From: a bacterium
GTDB lineage: Bacteria > Zhuqueibacterota > Zhuqueibacteria > Residuimicrobiales > Oceaniaggregativiventaceae
NCBI GenBank assembly: GCA_029565675.1
Contig: JAKQNP010000008.1
Span: forward strand, 186,001-250,000
Direction: 5' to 3'
Length of the DNA stretch: 64,000 nt
Under the pieces are notes generated by a model that worked only from the letters and a program-made list of their open reading frames with translations, had not been told where the DNA came from and made no database searches. Positions 54,851 to 63,800 of this stretch are shown one piece after another (the stretch's first letter is position 1; each line of letters begins with the position of its first letter). The position numbers and the translations under genes are program-made.

Positions 54851-55651
54851 ATGGATGTTTTTCGAGAACAATCTCACGACCCTTTTGCTGAACAGCGCCG
54901 GAACTGGTTTCAGTTTTCATTTGGACATGATTACCTGCGAATCTATCCGCATCGCGACCAGGCTGAAGCTGATCGCCAGGTGGCTGTTGTTTGGCAAAAG
55001 CTCGAGTTACATGCCGGGCAGGCGGTGCTCGATTTGGGCTGTGGCAATGGTCGCCACAGTCTGGCTTTATCGCGTTATCCGGTGCGAATTGTCGGTCTGG
55101 ACCTGTCGCTGATTTTGTTGGCTAAGGCTGAAGAGGAAAGACGTCGTCACCAACACGGATGCGTTTTTGTCAACGGCGACATGCGGGCAATGCCCTTTTG
55201 CACGGCTTTTGATGCGGTGGTCAATTTCTTTACCAGTTTCGGTTATTTTGCGCATGAGGAGGAAAACTTTGCGGTTCTGCACAGCGTTGCTCAGGTTCTC
55301 AAACCAGGCGGCTTGTTCTGGTTTGACTATTTGAACCGGGAGTCGGTTTTATCCTCTCTGGTACCCTTTGACCGCAAAATTTGGGGAAATCTGCAAATCG
55401 AGCAGCGGCGGCGATTCGATGCTTCGACAAAGCGGTTGGAAAAAGAAATTTTGGTCCGCGAAGGCGAGCTTGTGCGCAAATATGTGGAATCGGTGCGCGC
55501 TTATGACAGGGATGAATTGTTCGGTATGCTGCAAAAAGCCGGATTCGCGATACTCGATGTGTTGGGGTCTTATGACGGCCAACCGTTTGCTACCGGGTCA
55601 CCGCGTCTGATTTTCATCGGACAAAAACAGGAATTGGCTGGGCATGGATAA
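54851..55651 (+). CDS. class I SAM-dependent methyltransferase
   Basis: A 266-residue methyltransferase. SAM-binding motif I is VLDLGCGNGRHSLAL, motif II is IVGLDLS and motif III is in VNGDMRAMPF; LKPGGLFWFDYLNRESV is the later block. The ATG at 54851 starts MDVFREQ; a TTG two codons earlier is also possible. It overlaps bshC by eight bases and should be in the same transcript, so a link to bacillithiol (for example methylation of a bacillithiol or related thiol) is a reasonable guess. Small-molecule substrates are typical for this subfamily; none is shown here. Confidence 0.85.
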   Translation: MDVFREQSHDPFAEQRRNWFQFSFGHDYLRIYPHRDQAEADRQVAVVWQKLELHAGQAVLDLGCGNGRHSLALSRYPVRIVGLDLSLILLAKAEEERRRHQHGCVFVNGDMRAMPFCTAFDAVVNFFTSFGYFAHEEENFAVLHSVAQVLKPGGLFWFDYLNRESVLSSLVPFDRKIWGNLQIEQRRRFDASTKRLEKEILVREGELVRKYVESVRAYDRDELFGMLQKAGFAILDVLGSYDGQPFATGSPRLIFIGQKQELAGHG

Positions 55652-57236
55652 CCATCTGACTTTTGGTTCGACCGCCTTGGTCAACGACTATCTCCGTGGC
55701 CGGGCAGAGATCATGAAATTTTTTTCCGGCGATTTCAGAAATCTCGACTCTTTTGCGCGCGTTGCCAAAGGGATTCGTGTTCAGCCGCGCGATGAATTGG
55801 CTGAAATCCTGATGCAGCAGAACCGCCACTTTGGCAATGAGGCTGCGTTGCCGGCGATCGCCTTGCTGCGCCGCCCGGATACGCTTGCCGTGGTGACGGG
55901 ACAGCAGGTTGGCTTGTTCGGCGGCCCGCTGTACACCATTTATAAAGCGCTGACTGCGATCCATCTGGGTGTAATTCTGCAGCAGCAACTGGGTGTAGCG
56001 GTTGTACCGGTTTTTTACCTGGTTTCCGAAGATCATGATTTTACCGAGATCTGTTGGATCGGCTGGATGAATGGCGAAAATCGCTATGAGCGCATCGAAT
56101 ACACACCCGAACGATTGTTGGAAAGGCAGCCTGCCGGCGATATCCTTTTGGACGAAAAATTGCCGACGTTGCTGGACCAGTGGTTCGCCAAATTGCCGAG
56201 CACTGAATACCGCGATTCGGTTAAAAACCGTCTCTGCAGCCATTATGCCCCGGGAAAGAGTTTCAGCGCCGCGTTTTGCACCTGGTTTGCTGAGTTGTTC
56301 AAGGACTATGGCATTGTGCTCCTGGATGCCGCAGATCCCCGGCTCAAACCGATGATGGCGCCGGTTTTTGAGCGTGAATTGCGCGAGCAGATTACCCAAA
56401 CCGCCATTGGCGAAACCGACAACAGTCTGCACATGGCCGGTTACCACAGTCAGTTGCGGGTGCAAGAAAACCGGCCCGCGCTCTTTATATTGCGCGAAGG
56501 CCGCCATTCTCTGCAAAAGGGAGAGGGCGGTTTTCGCGATCTGCATGACGATCGGTTATACACCGTGGAAGAGCTGTTGGATCAGCCGCAACATTTGAGT
56601 CCCAAAGCGGCTCTGCGCACCGTGGTGCAAGACACCCTGCTGCCGACGGTTGCCTATGTCGGAGGGCCGGGTGAAATCGCCTATTGGGCGCAATTGAAGA
56701 AAATTTACCAGGCTTTCGATTTGACCATGCCGGTGGTTGTTCCGCGTTCGAGTTATGTGCTGGTCGAACCCAAAATCCGCCGTCATATCGAACGCTACGC
56801 GGTCGATCTTTCTGTTTTCCTGCGCGATCCGTCCAAAGCCATCCCGGCTATTTTGCATGAGCACCTTCCCGCACCCGGGATTGACCAATTGCAGCAACTG
56901 CAAACTCGGATCGATCAAGTGTGGTCTGGCCTGCAGACAGAAGCCGCTGCCTTGGATCCGACCCTGGCAACGGTCTTGGGTAAAAGCCATAACCAGATTG
57001 TTCATCTGCTGCGCCAGGTGGAGCAGCGCATGCTCACGGCGGGCACCTTGCGGCAGGAAGCCAGCCTCAGGCAGTTGCAGGCGGTTGCCGAACACCTGCT
57101 GCCGACTGGCCAACCGCAGGAACGGCTGCTCAATTGTGTCCCCTATTTGACCAAATTCGGTCCGTCTTTGATAGACCGGCTTTATGACCAAATTGAATGG
57201 CCGTATACGGCGACCAAGGTCGTCAACCTCGATTGA
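55644..57236 (+). CDS. bshC: bacillithiol synthase, cysteine-adding step
   Basis: A 530-residue BshC, the usual family size. It has VVTGQQVGLFGGPLYTIYKA and YLVSEDHDFTEI near residue 85-135, and the late block VAYVGGPGEIAYWAQLKKIY. BshC joins L-cysteine to glucosaminyl-malate to complete bacillithiol. The ATG at 55644 overlaps the methyltransferase stop, and bshB1 follows after 40 bases. With bshA at the left end of the window the pathway is complete. Confidence 0.96.
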   Translation: MDNHLTFGSTALVNDYLRGRAEIMKFFSGDFRNLDSFARVAKGIRVQPRDELAEILMQQNRHFGNEAALPAIALLRRPDTLAVVTGQQVGLFGGPLYTIYKALTAIHLGVILQQQLGVAVVPVFYLVSEDHDFTEICWIGWMNGENRYERIEYTPERLLERQPAGDILLDEKLPTLLDQWFAKLPSTEYRDSVKNRLCSHYAPGKSFSAAFCTWFAELFKDYGIVLLDAADPRLKPMMAPVFERELREQITQTAIGETDNSLHMAGYHSQLRVQENRPALFILREGRHSLQKGEGGFRDLHDDRLYTVEELLDQPQHLSPKAALRTVVQDTLLPTVAYVGGPGEIAYWAQLKKIYQAFDLTMPVVVPRSSYVLVEPKIRRHIERYAVDLSVFLRDPSKAIPAILHEHLPAPGIDQLQQLQTRIDQVWSGLQTEAAALDPTLATVLGKSHNQIVHLLRQVEQRMLTAGTLRQEASLRQLQAVAEHLLPTGQPQERLLNCVPYLTKFGPSLIDRLYDQIEWPYTATKVVNLD

Positions 57237-57276
57237 TCGCCAATGCCATGGTCGGCAATTGAAAATGAGGTAAGCG

Positions 57277-58032
57277 ATGGAGCAAAGACTCGATGTGCTG
57301 GCAATTGGTGCGCATCCCGATGATGTGGAATTGATGTGCGGTGGAACGCTTGCCAGGCTCTCTGCCCAGGGATACCGCACCGGTATTTTGTCTCTCACCC
57401 AAGGGGAGATGGGAAGCCGGGGCAGTCGCGAGCAGCGAAAATTTGAAGCCCAACAAGCGGCCCGCATTCTCGATGTCGCCTGGCATGGCATGCTTGACAT
57501 CCCGGACAGCAATGTAGCGGTCAATGAAGAAAACAAGCTCAAGGTGATCGCAGAAATTCGCCGTCATCGACCGGATCTGGTCTTTGCTCCTCCACAACGA
57601 TCCAGACACCCCGACCATGTCAACTGTTCGCAACTGGTGCGCGAGGCGGTTTTTTTTGCCGGGCTCAGACGATTGGAGACCGATGCCCCGCATTTTCGAC
57701 CGCAGCGGTTGGCTTATTATATGGAAATGGTTGATTTCGTCCCCAACTTTATTGTGGACATCAGCAGCACTTTTGAGAAAAAAATGGCGAGTATCCAGGC
57801 ATATACTTCGCAGTTTTATCAACCGGGTAAAGAGGATCGCGAGGAACCAACATTTATCAGTTCTCCAGAGTTCTATCAATCGATTATCAGCAAAGCGGAA
57901 TATTGGGGACAAAAGGTCGGTGTTCGATATGGGGAGCCTTTTGAAGTGGCAGAGCCGATCGGTGTGGATGACCCGGTAAACTTGTTATGCCACAAGCGCC
58001 AAACCAAAGAAGAGCGTCAAGCGCTGGACTGA
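57277..58032 (+). CDS. bshB1: bacillithiol deacetylase BshB1 (PIG-L family)
   Basis: A 251-residue zinc deacetylase that removes acetyl from GlcNAc-malate. The zinc motif AHPDDVE (residues 12-18) and the second motif RHPDHVN are present. The block LTQGEMGSRGSREQRKFEAQ is typical of BshB1. The C-terminal part has the YYMEMVDFVPNFIVDIS region. It follows bshC on the same strand and overlaps the convergent glycosyltransferase gene by 16 bases. Confidence 0.95.
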   Translation: MEQRLDVLAIGAHPDDVELMCGGTLARLSAQGYRTGILSLTQGEMGSRGSREQRKFEAQQAARILDVAWHGMLDIPDSNVAVNEENKLKVIAEIRRHRPDLVFAPPQRSRHPDHVNCSQLVREAVFFAGLRRLETDAPHFRPQRLAYYMEMVDFVPNFIVDISSTFEKKMASIQAYTSQFYQPGKEDREEPTFISSPEFYQSIISKAEYWGQKVGVRYGEPFEVAEPIGVDDPVNLLCHKRQTKEERQALD

Positions 58033-59252
58033 CGTTGCAGCAATGCTTCGATTGCTTCGTAAAGCCTTTCCCAGCTGTATTTGCGCTTTTCTTCTGCCAC
58101 GCCTCGTTGCAGCTGCGGTGCCATTTGTTCCACAAAGAAGCGGCAGATCGCTGCCGCCAGGGCTTGTGGATTTTGTGGCGGAACGACCAGTCCTGCTTTT
58201 TCATGTGGCACAATTTCCGCCAATCCTCCGACATCTGTAACCACCAGAGGTCGGTTGAAATGATATGCGATCTGCGCAACACCGCTCTGCGAGGCGGAGA
58301 GATAGGGTTGCACGACCAGATCACAGGCGCAAAAATAGGTTTTAACCTGATCATCTTCGATGAATCGGTCGTGCAACACAATCCGATCCTGCAATTGCTG
58401 GCGAGCGATGGTGTCGAGGGTGTTTTGTGGAGAGCCGTAAAATTCACCGGCAATCACCAGTCGGGTTTGGGGCAGGGTTCGCAAGACTTGCGGCATGGCC
58501 TCCAGCAACACCTGCAAACCTTTATAATGTCGGATCAAACCAAAAAACAGCAAGACCGGCGCATCAGCCGGCAGACCGAGCAGTTGTCGAGCTTCTTCCT
58601 TTGTTTTTGGCTTACCAAAATTGCTATAGACAGGGTGGCCGACTAGGCTGACAGATGTTTTAATGTTCAGCGAACGAATTTCCTCTTTAACAACACTCGA
58701 TAAAGCGATCAATCCATCGCAGGTGCGCAAAAAATAACGGCTCAAGGCGGCATCACCCCAGCGAGGTTCATGGGGAATGGCATTGTGCACAATCGCCAGA
58801 ACGCGAATTCCCCGGCGGCGCAGCAGTCGTCCGATCGTGCCAAAAGCTGGAGCAAAAAAGGGCATCCAATATTTAAAAATCACCGCGTCTGGTTGTTCTC
58901 GAAGGATATAGCGGGCGGTCTTGCACCACGACCAGGGCTGGATGGTGTCGATCAAACGGACGGCGACAAAGGAATCGGTCGAAGGGTGGGGGACAAATTG
59001 GCTCTTTCCTGGAAAAAACAAAGCGGGATATTGACGACGAAACGTAACGGTTTTGACCCGATGCCCGCGTTCGCTCAACCCGGCACTCATAACCTGCAAA
59101 AATTGTGCGATCCCACCGCGGTAGGGGTATGCTGGACCGATGAGGAAAATTGATTTCGGCGTTGGTGCAGCAGCCGATAAGCGGTGCAAGTGGGGGGCGG
59201 TGTTTTGTTTCACGGTGATTCTCTCCAATGTTGCGCCCGAGATGGCAAACAC
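58017..59252 (-). CDS. GT4 family glycosyltransferase
   Basis: A 411-residue GT-B enzyme. The N-terminal donor loop IGPAYPYRGGIAQFLQ is of the GT4 type, and the C-terminal half has LFFGLIRHYKGLQVLLEAM, SASQSGVAQIAYHFNRPLVV and VPPQNPQALAAAI. It may work in surface polysaccharide synthesis. Start choices are ATG 59252 (AGGAGAGG eight bases upstream) or GTG 59213 (GGAGAG seven bases upstream); the first is listed. Its end overlaps bshB1 by 16 bases. Confidence 0.85.
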   Translation of the reverse strand: MFAISGATLERITVKQNTAPHLHRLSAAAPTPKSIFLIGPAYPYRGGIAQFLQVMSAGLSERGHRVKTVTFRRQYPALFFPGKSQFVPHPSTDSFVAVRLIDTIQPWSWCKTARYILREQPDAVIFKYWMPFFAPAFGTIGRLLRRRGIRVLAIVHNAIPHEPRWGDAALSRYFLRTCDGLIALSSVVKEEIRSLNIKTSVSLVGHPVYSNFGKPKTKEEARQLLGLPADAPVLLFFGLIRHYKGLQVLLEAMPQVLRTLPQTRLVIAGEFYGSPQNTLDTIARQQLQDRIVLHDRFIEDDQVKTYFCACDLVVQPYLSASQSGVAQIAYHFNRPLVVTDVGGLAEIVPHEKAGLVVPPQNPQALAAAICRFFVEQMAPQLQRGVAEEKRKYSWERLYEAIEALLQRQSSA

Positions 59253-59369
59253 CTCTCCTCTGCAGAATCGGCGGAAAAGTCAGCCGTCCACCCCACGTTG
59301 ATATCTCGCCCATAAAACAGGTCAGCAAAAAAACGGCAAGGCGATCCGCTCAACTTGCTTGAGCGGTGG

Positions 59370-59675
59370 TCAATCCATGCATTTGTGAATGCATTTCATG
59401 ACATCCCGAATCTGTGGATTTTTTAGCGAGTAGTAGATGTTTTTCCCATCTCGCTCGGAAGCAAGCACGTCGCGATCTTTGAGAATGGATAAGTGATGCG
59501 AGGCCACGGCTTGTTCGATGTCGAGGCTTTCAAAAATTTGCGTCACATTCAACTTGGCGCCGCCTTCGAGCAAAGTGACGATGGCCAAGCGCAAGGGGTG
59601 GGCCATCGCTTTGAGCATCTTGGATGTCTTTTCCAATTTCTTGTAATTTTGGTTGTCGCGCACAGTTGACTTCAT
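59370..59675 (-). CDS. ArsR-family winged-helix regulator
   Basis: A 101-residue ArsR/SmtB-type repressor. The helix-turn-helix is DIEQAVASHHLSILKDRDVL, followed by the wing SERDGKNIYYSLKN. The early block LKAMAHPLRLAIVTLL is characteristic. A Cys pair at the C-terminus (CIHKC) could bind metal, but the usual metal-sensing CxC in the DNA helix is missing, so the signal is unclear. A perfect palindrome 205 bases upstream is a candidate operator. Confidence 0.88.
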   Translation of the reverse strand: MKSTVRDNQNYKKLEKTSKMLKAMAHPLRLAIVTLLEGGAKLNVTQIFESLDIEQAVASHHLSILKDRDVLASERDGKNIYYSLKNPQIRDVMKCIHKCMD

Positions 59676-60163
59676 AATCGGCCCTCGAGGATAGTCTGGT
59701 CATAAAATGAATTGGGATTTTTAAAAATATAACAAAATCGATGTAGCGCCTATTCCGGGAAAACGGCGAATCTTTCTCTGCAAGAGAATGGCAAAAATCT
59801 CATGCAGGAATTCGTTTTTTCAAGACAACGGCTGTGGCGGGTTTTGCCGTGCTGGCATCTGAACAGAGCCGAAGAGATTACATATATCAATATATGTCAA
59901 TTATGTATATCCGTCAATACTTTTTTTAAAGGTCGCCCTGTTTCTTCAGCCGAATTCACCAAACCCTGAAAGTTGCTTGCTCAGTAAAGGCTGGAGGTGA
60001 ATTCACCGCGGGCTCTTTTGGGGCGTGTTGTCTTTGGGCTGTTGTCTGCAAGGCAGAGGGGAAGAAAAGGCGGTTTACCGGCATTAAAAAGTATCAGCAA
60101 GCATCTGCGGTGGGCGCTGTTTTTGTTAAGACCGTCAGTTTGCAATTGGGTTTGCGGGCGCTT
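59676..60163. other. 488-base intergenic region upstream of the ArsR gene
   Basis: It holds the palindrome at 59880-59897 and then an AT-rich part (to about 59930). The right half (59940-60160) is GC-rich with no frame of interest. Genes on both sides are on the minus strand, so it should contain the promoter of the ArsR gene and possibly the terminator of the PAP2 gene. Confidence 0.5.
59880..59897. promoter_or_regulatory. perfect palindrome, candidate ArsR-type operator
   Basis: ACATATATCAATATATGT is an eight-base inverted repeat with a two-base centre. ArsR/SmtB operators are AT-rich inverted repeats of similar size. It lies 205 bases upstream of the ArsR start, which is far for simple autoregulation. 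Confidence 0.5.
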
Positions 60164-60739
60164 TTAGACGACAGGATTGGCTGGTCGGCCATGCGAGCGG
60201 GCGATCGCTTTCTCGATGATTCGATATGCGCCGATCACAGCCAATGTGCATACTACCCCTAGCAGGGCGCCGACGACCACATCAGATGGGTAATGGACGC
60301 CGACGTAGATGCGGGACAGACAAACCAGGATGGCCAATGTCCAGTAAAACCAGTTGCCGCGCGGATAAAAAATGGCAAAGAAGGAAGCAGCAGCACAGAT
60401 GTTGGCCGCATGGGATGAGGGCATGGAAAACGAAGTTTTTAGCCCTGTCAGCATGTGAACACCATCCAGCGCCACACACGGCCGGGTGCGGCGAAATAAT
60501 TCCTTGAGCACGGAGGCGGAAATCTGATCGCTGAGAAGAATGACCGGGATGATCAACAAGGCAGCGATCCGACCCTTTTTCCCCCCTTTCCACAGCAGCA
60601 AAATGTAGGCAGCGATCCATAGCGGAAAGCCGTTTTCTCTTTTGGTGACAAACGGCATCAACCAATCGAAAACAGGATTTTCCCATCCATGATTGATGAA
60701 AAAAAAGAGAGCGGTATCGACTTGCTGCAAAATCTCCAT
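60164..60739 (-). CDS. PAP2-type membrane phosphatase
   Basis: A 191-residue PAP2 enzyme with about five membrane helices and all three catalytic motifs: KELFRRTRP, the MPSSHA motif and SRIYVGVHYPSDV. The size and motif order suit undecaprenyl-diphosphate or phosphatidylglycerol-phosphate phosphatases (YbjG/PgpB-like). The ATG at 60739 (MEILQQVDTALFFFINHG) is the usual place; the frame extends to 60796. It follows the DksA-like gene on the minus strand. Confidence 0.88.
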   Translation of the reverse strand: MEILQQVDTALFFFINHGWENPVFDWLMPFVTKRENGFPLWIAAYILLLWKGGKKGRIAALLIIPVILLSDQISASVLKELFRRTRPCVALDGVHMLTGLKTSFSMPSSHAANICAAASFFAIFYPRGNWFYWTLAILVCLSRIYVGVHYPSDVVVGALLGVVCTLAVIGAYRIIEKAIARSHGRPANPVV

Positions 60740-60808
60740 GTTGCTCGCGGTCTGTTTAGGGTTGGCGGACAGTTTTAAAAAAAGAGGAAGAAACACCCCG
60801 GTTGTTCG

Positions 60809-61240
60809 TCATCGCTTTTTGCTTTCCATCTTGGCTTCAACCGATATTTCCGTATGCGGGATCGCCTCCAACCTTTCCTTGTCGATCGGTTTTCCCGTCA
60901 CCTTGCAAATGCCGTAGGTTTTGTTATCGATCCGTTCAAGGGCGCGGTTGAGATAACCGATGTATTTTTGTTGGCGATCGATCATCAGATAGATTTTTTC
61001 GCGTTCCATCGCATCAGTACCGGCGTCAGCCATGTGAAAGCTGTAGGCGTTGTCTTTCTCGTCCTGGTCGGCTTCATTTTGCAGCTGATTTCTCATTCGT
61101 TCGATCTCGCGTTGAGCTTCTTGCCGCCGCTCGAGGATCAGATTGCGAAAGTGTTCCAGCTCTTCATCGGAGAATGGTGTGCGGATCGGCTTGTCTGCTT
61201 TGCTTTTTGACCGAACCGGTTTGGTGACTTTTTTGCTCAT
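60809..61240 (-). CDS. DksA/TraR-like protein with a degenerate zinc finger
   Basis: A 143-residue protein with a basic N-terminal tail, a coiled-coil core (about residues 25-95, ELEHFRNLILERRQEAQREI) and the DksA C-terminus. The zinc finger of DksA has four cysteines; here only Cys in TYGICKVTGKPI is left, the others being Thr and, at the far end, SVEAK. Such zinc-free DksA-like proteins are common in FCB-group bacteria and probably still insert into the RNA polymerase secondary channel. Possible partners are ppGpp-dependent controls. Confidence 0.85.
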   Translation of the reverse strand: MSKKVTKPVRSKSKADKPIRTPFSDEELEHFRNLILERRQEAQREIERMRNQLQNEADQDEKDNAYSFHMADAGTDAMEREKIYLMIDRQQKYIGYLNRALERIDNKTYGICKVTGKPIDKERLEAIPHTEISVEAKMESKKR

Positions 61241-61363
61241 CTGCCTACTCCATCCGATACGAGTTGTGTTTGCGGAGATTTAAAATTAAGACTTTCTCGA
61301 ATTAGAAGCAATAACAAATTGCCCCGGCAAGTCGGAACTTCGCATCGGAAAACATGCCACGCA

Positions 61364-61627
61364 TCAATCAACAAATTGACCGGCTGGAATTCCTCTTTCG
61401 ATGGTCATAATGGGTATATTGTCATCAATGCGATAGATCGTTTTCCCATCGCTGGTGATCAAGCCCTCAATCAGTTCTTCTTCTACGATGGTTCCGTCTG
61501 CGTAGACTGCTTTTTTCCTGCGGATGAGTTTGTTGGCCCGTTCACGCTGCTCATCGGTCAAGACTTGCACCGGGATTCTGGTTTTCGGGCAACAGAGAAT
61601 ATCCAGCAGTTCTTTGCTAATCGGCAT
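61364..61627 (-). CDS. Trm112-like small protein
   Basis: An 87-residue protein with LLDILCCPKTRIPVQVL at the start, the first half of the Trm112 zinc ribbon. The second half ends in DGKTIYRIDDNIPIM, which matches Trm112 proteins, but the second Cys pair is missing. Trm112 binds and stabilises several methyltransferases. It is a single gene on the minus strand before a convergent gap. Confidence 0.8.
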   Translation of the reverse strand: MPISKELLDILCCPKTRIPVQVLTDEQRERANKLIRRKKAVYADGTIVEEELIEGLITSDGKTIYRIDDNIPIMTIERGIPAGQFVD

Positions 61628-61917
61628 TACCCAGCTCCTGATCTTTATTGGAATTCAATGACTTGTCGGTGATTGGTTTTTTTCTTTCCGGCTGTCCAGG
61701 ATTGGTCTGCCGGCGATTGGGTGCCGTGCATGGCCATTCGATATAAAGTACGATTTCCAGCCGATAGAATCAACTGGATTATCGCGTCACAGCCTGAGAG
61801 CAGGTGGGTGGATCCCATTGCTGTTCTGCCAATCGCTATTTTTTTGTGGCCGATTTTTTTCACTTGATTTTTTAGCATACAATAACCACATTGATGGGAA
61901 CGTATTCTGGAGGATAG

Positions 61918-62553
61918 ATGATGAAAAGGTTCATACTGCTGTTGCTCGCCATGTTGTTCTGTGGAGCGTTTGCCGTTTATGCGCAGCAGGGATTATTTGC
62001 AATCCATGCCGGCTATTATGGGCCCAAAGACACCAAGGGCGGATTGTCCGTCGGCGGCATCCTGGGTAAAGCGATCGATGAAGCGGTCGATATCGGAATC
62101 GGATTCGATATTTTTCACAAATCATATTCCGATCGCAGTCTGGTTTCCCGAATAGATCAAACGGGATTGAGCGGCGAGATCGAAGAGACCGAAGTGGATT
62201 ACACCCGCACCATTATTCCCTTGCATCTGTTGGCGCAGATGAAAATTCCCAGCGGACGATATTTTGGTTATCTGTTGCGCGGTGGAGTAGGCTACCAATT
62301 TTTAATCAGTCAGGAAAAAAATTACGAACTCGATACCAGCGCAACCCACACTTATGGCGGGTTGGGCTGGCATGGTGCTGCTGGCGTTTATTATTATATC
62401 GGCAGCCGCTCCACATTTATTGCTGATCTCTTTTACAACAGCAGCGAGGTTAGCCGGGATATCGAGGAGAGCCAGCGCGGTTTACCGGTGACGGAACGAG
62501 TGAATTTGTCTGGGATGGGGTTTCAGGTGGGTGTGGTTATTGATATCAAGTAA
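61918..62553 (+). CDS. outer-membrane beta-barrel-like protein
   Basis: A 211-residue exported protein. It has a signal peptide (FILLLLAMLFCGAFAVYA, cut before QQ) and alternating-residue strands with glycines and aromatics (LFAIHAGYYGP, GGVGYQFLIS, GWHGAAGVYYYIG), ending in FQVGVVIDIK, typical of small eight-stranded outer membrane barrels. A GGAGG site lies eight bases before the ATG at 61918 (a second ATG follows at 61921). Its function is unknown. Confidence 0.75.
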   Translation: MMKRFILLLLAMLFCGAFAVYAQQGLFAIHAGYYGPKDTKGGLSVGGILGKAIDEAVDIGIGFDIFHKSYSDRSLVSRIDQTGLSGEIEETEVDYTRTIIPLHLLAQMKIPSGRYFGYLLRGGVGYQFLISQEKNYELDTSATHTYGGLGWHGAAGVYYYIGSRSTFIADLFYNSSEVSRDIEESQRGLPVTERVNLSGMGFQVGVVIDIK

Positions 62554-62799
62554 CCTGCCGGTAAACAAGCGATGAATCGTTTGATTTTGGGTCAATTGGC
62601 AAATCGCGGCTGAGCAGCGATTTGCCGGCATTTCGATAGCAGGATCTCTCTTCCCTCGGCCGCGGTCTTTATCACCCCTTGACCAACAACAGCGATTGAT
62701 GGTTCGAATTGGATGGCCCCAGTCGGCCACGCAGATCGCTTTTGCGTCAGCTCAACCAAAGCGGTTCGCTGATGGGGAAGATGTTAAAGGACAGAACTC

Positions 62800-63651
62800 A
62801 TGAGACTCGAACGACGCGTTCAATTCGGCTTTGGCGGCACGATGAGCCCGGTGGTGCGCAAGCTATTGATCGCCAACATAGGCATCTATGCTCTGCAAAC
62901 AATCCTCCCTTTGCTCGGCTCATCGTTCTTCCTGGAGACCTATTTTGCTCTGCAGCCGAATCAAGCGGTCCACCACCTGATGGTTTGGCAGTTTTTGACT
63001 TATGCCTTTTTGCACGGCAGCTTTTTTCATCTTTTTTTCAACATGTTTACTCTATGGATGTTTGGCAGTGAAGTCGAGCGTGCAATGCAATCCAAGCCGT
63101 TTTTGCACTATTATTTGTTGACTGCGATAGGCGCCGGGGTGGCACAGGTTTTGGTCAACTGGGGGTCATCGATGATGGTGCTCGGCGCTTCCGGTGCGAT
63201 CTATGGGGTGTTGGTTGCTTTTGCGCTTTTTTATCCGAATCGCGAAATTTATTTGTTGATTTTTTTCGTGCTGCCCGTTCGCCTTAAGGCCAAATATTTG
63301 GTATTGATCTTTGTCCTGATCTCTTTTCTTTCCAGCATACAGCTTGATCTTTTTGCCACTTCGGACAACATTGCGCATATGGCGCATTTCGGTGGGGCCG
63401 TGGTCGGATTTCTCTATCTGCGAAGCGGACATCTTGTCGGCATGCTGATCCGCGAATGGCGAGTGCGGCAATGGCAGCGCCGTCAGCGAGCTTTTCTGCA
63501 AAAACAACAAGAGATGGAGGCGATTCGCAATAGGGTCGATTCCATTCTCGATCGGATCAATCAAGTCGGCTATGAAAATATCAGCAAAGAAGAACGACAA
63601 TTTCTCAAAAAAGCCAGTGAAGTCATGGCGAAAGAAAACGTTCACCAATGA
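62800..63651 (+). CDS. rhomboid-family intramembrane serine protease
   Basis: A 283-residue rhomboid protease with six or so helices. The Ser is in GASGAIYGVL and the His in MAHFGGAVVG, the catalytic pair. The helix HLFFNMFTLWMFGSEVE carries the usual His/Asn residues. A C-terminal soluble tail (about residues 225-283, RRQRAFLQKQQEMEAIRNR) is the rhomboid-associated extension common in FCB bacteria. The ATG at 62800 begins MRLERRVQF. Confidence 0.92.
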   Translation: MRLERRVQFGFGGTMSPVVRKLLIANIGIYALQTILPLLGSSFFLETYFALQPNQAVHHLMVWQFLTYAFLHGSFFHLFFNMFTLWMFGSEVERAMQSKPFLHYYLLTAIGAGVAQVLVNWGSSMMVLGASGAIYGVLVAFALFYPNREIYLLIFFVLPVRLKAKYLVLIFVLISFLSSIQLDLFATSDNIAHMAHFGGAVVGFLYLRSGHLVGMLIREWRVRQWQRRQRAFLQKQQEMEAIRNRVDSILDRINQVGYENISKEERQFLKKASEVMAKENVHQ

Positions 63652-63800
63652 GTGGAGTTGGCCATTGTCTGCAATTGGCGGCAGGCAAGGCTCGCCTTGC
63701 TGTGGTTGAAAGTCAATCAAGTGTGGAAGATGCTTTGTAAATTCAGAAGAGCCTGTGCACTGACCTGGGGAGATGGAACGATGCGGCCGGGAGGCGGAGT

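Noticed and set aside
54527-54877. 116-codon minus-strand frame between the SGNH and methyltransferase genes
   Set aside because: It overlaps the methyltransferase start, and its composition looks like non-coding sequence.
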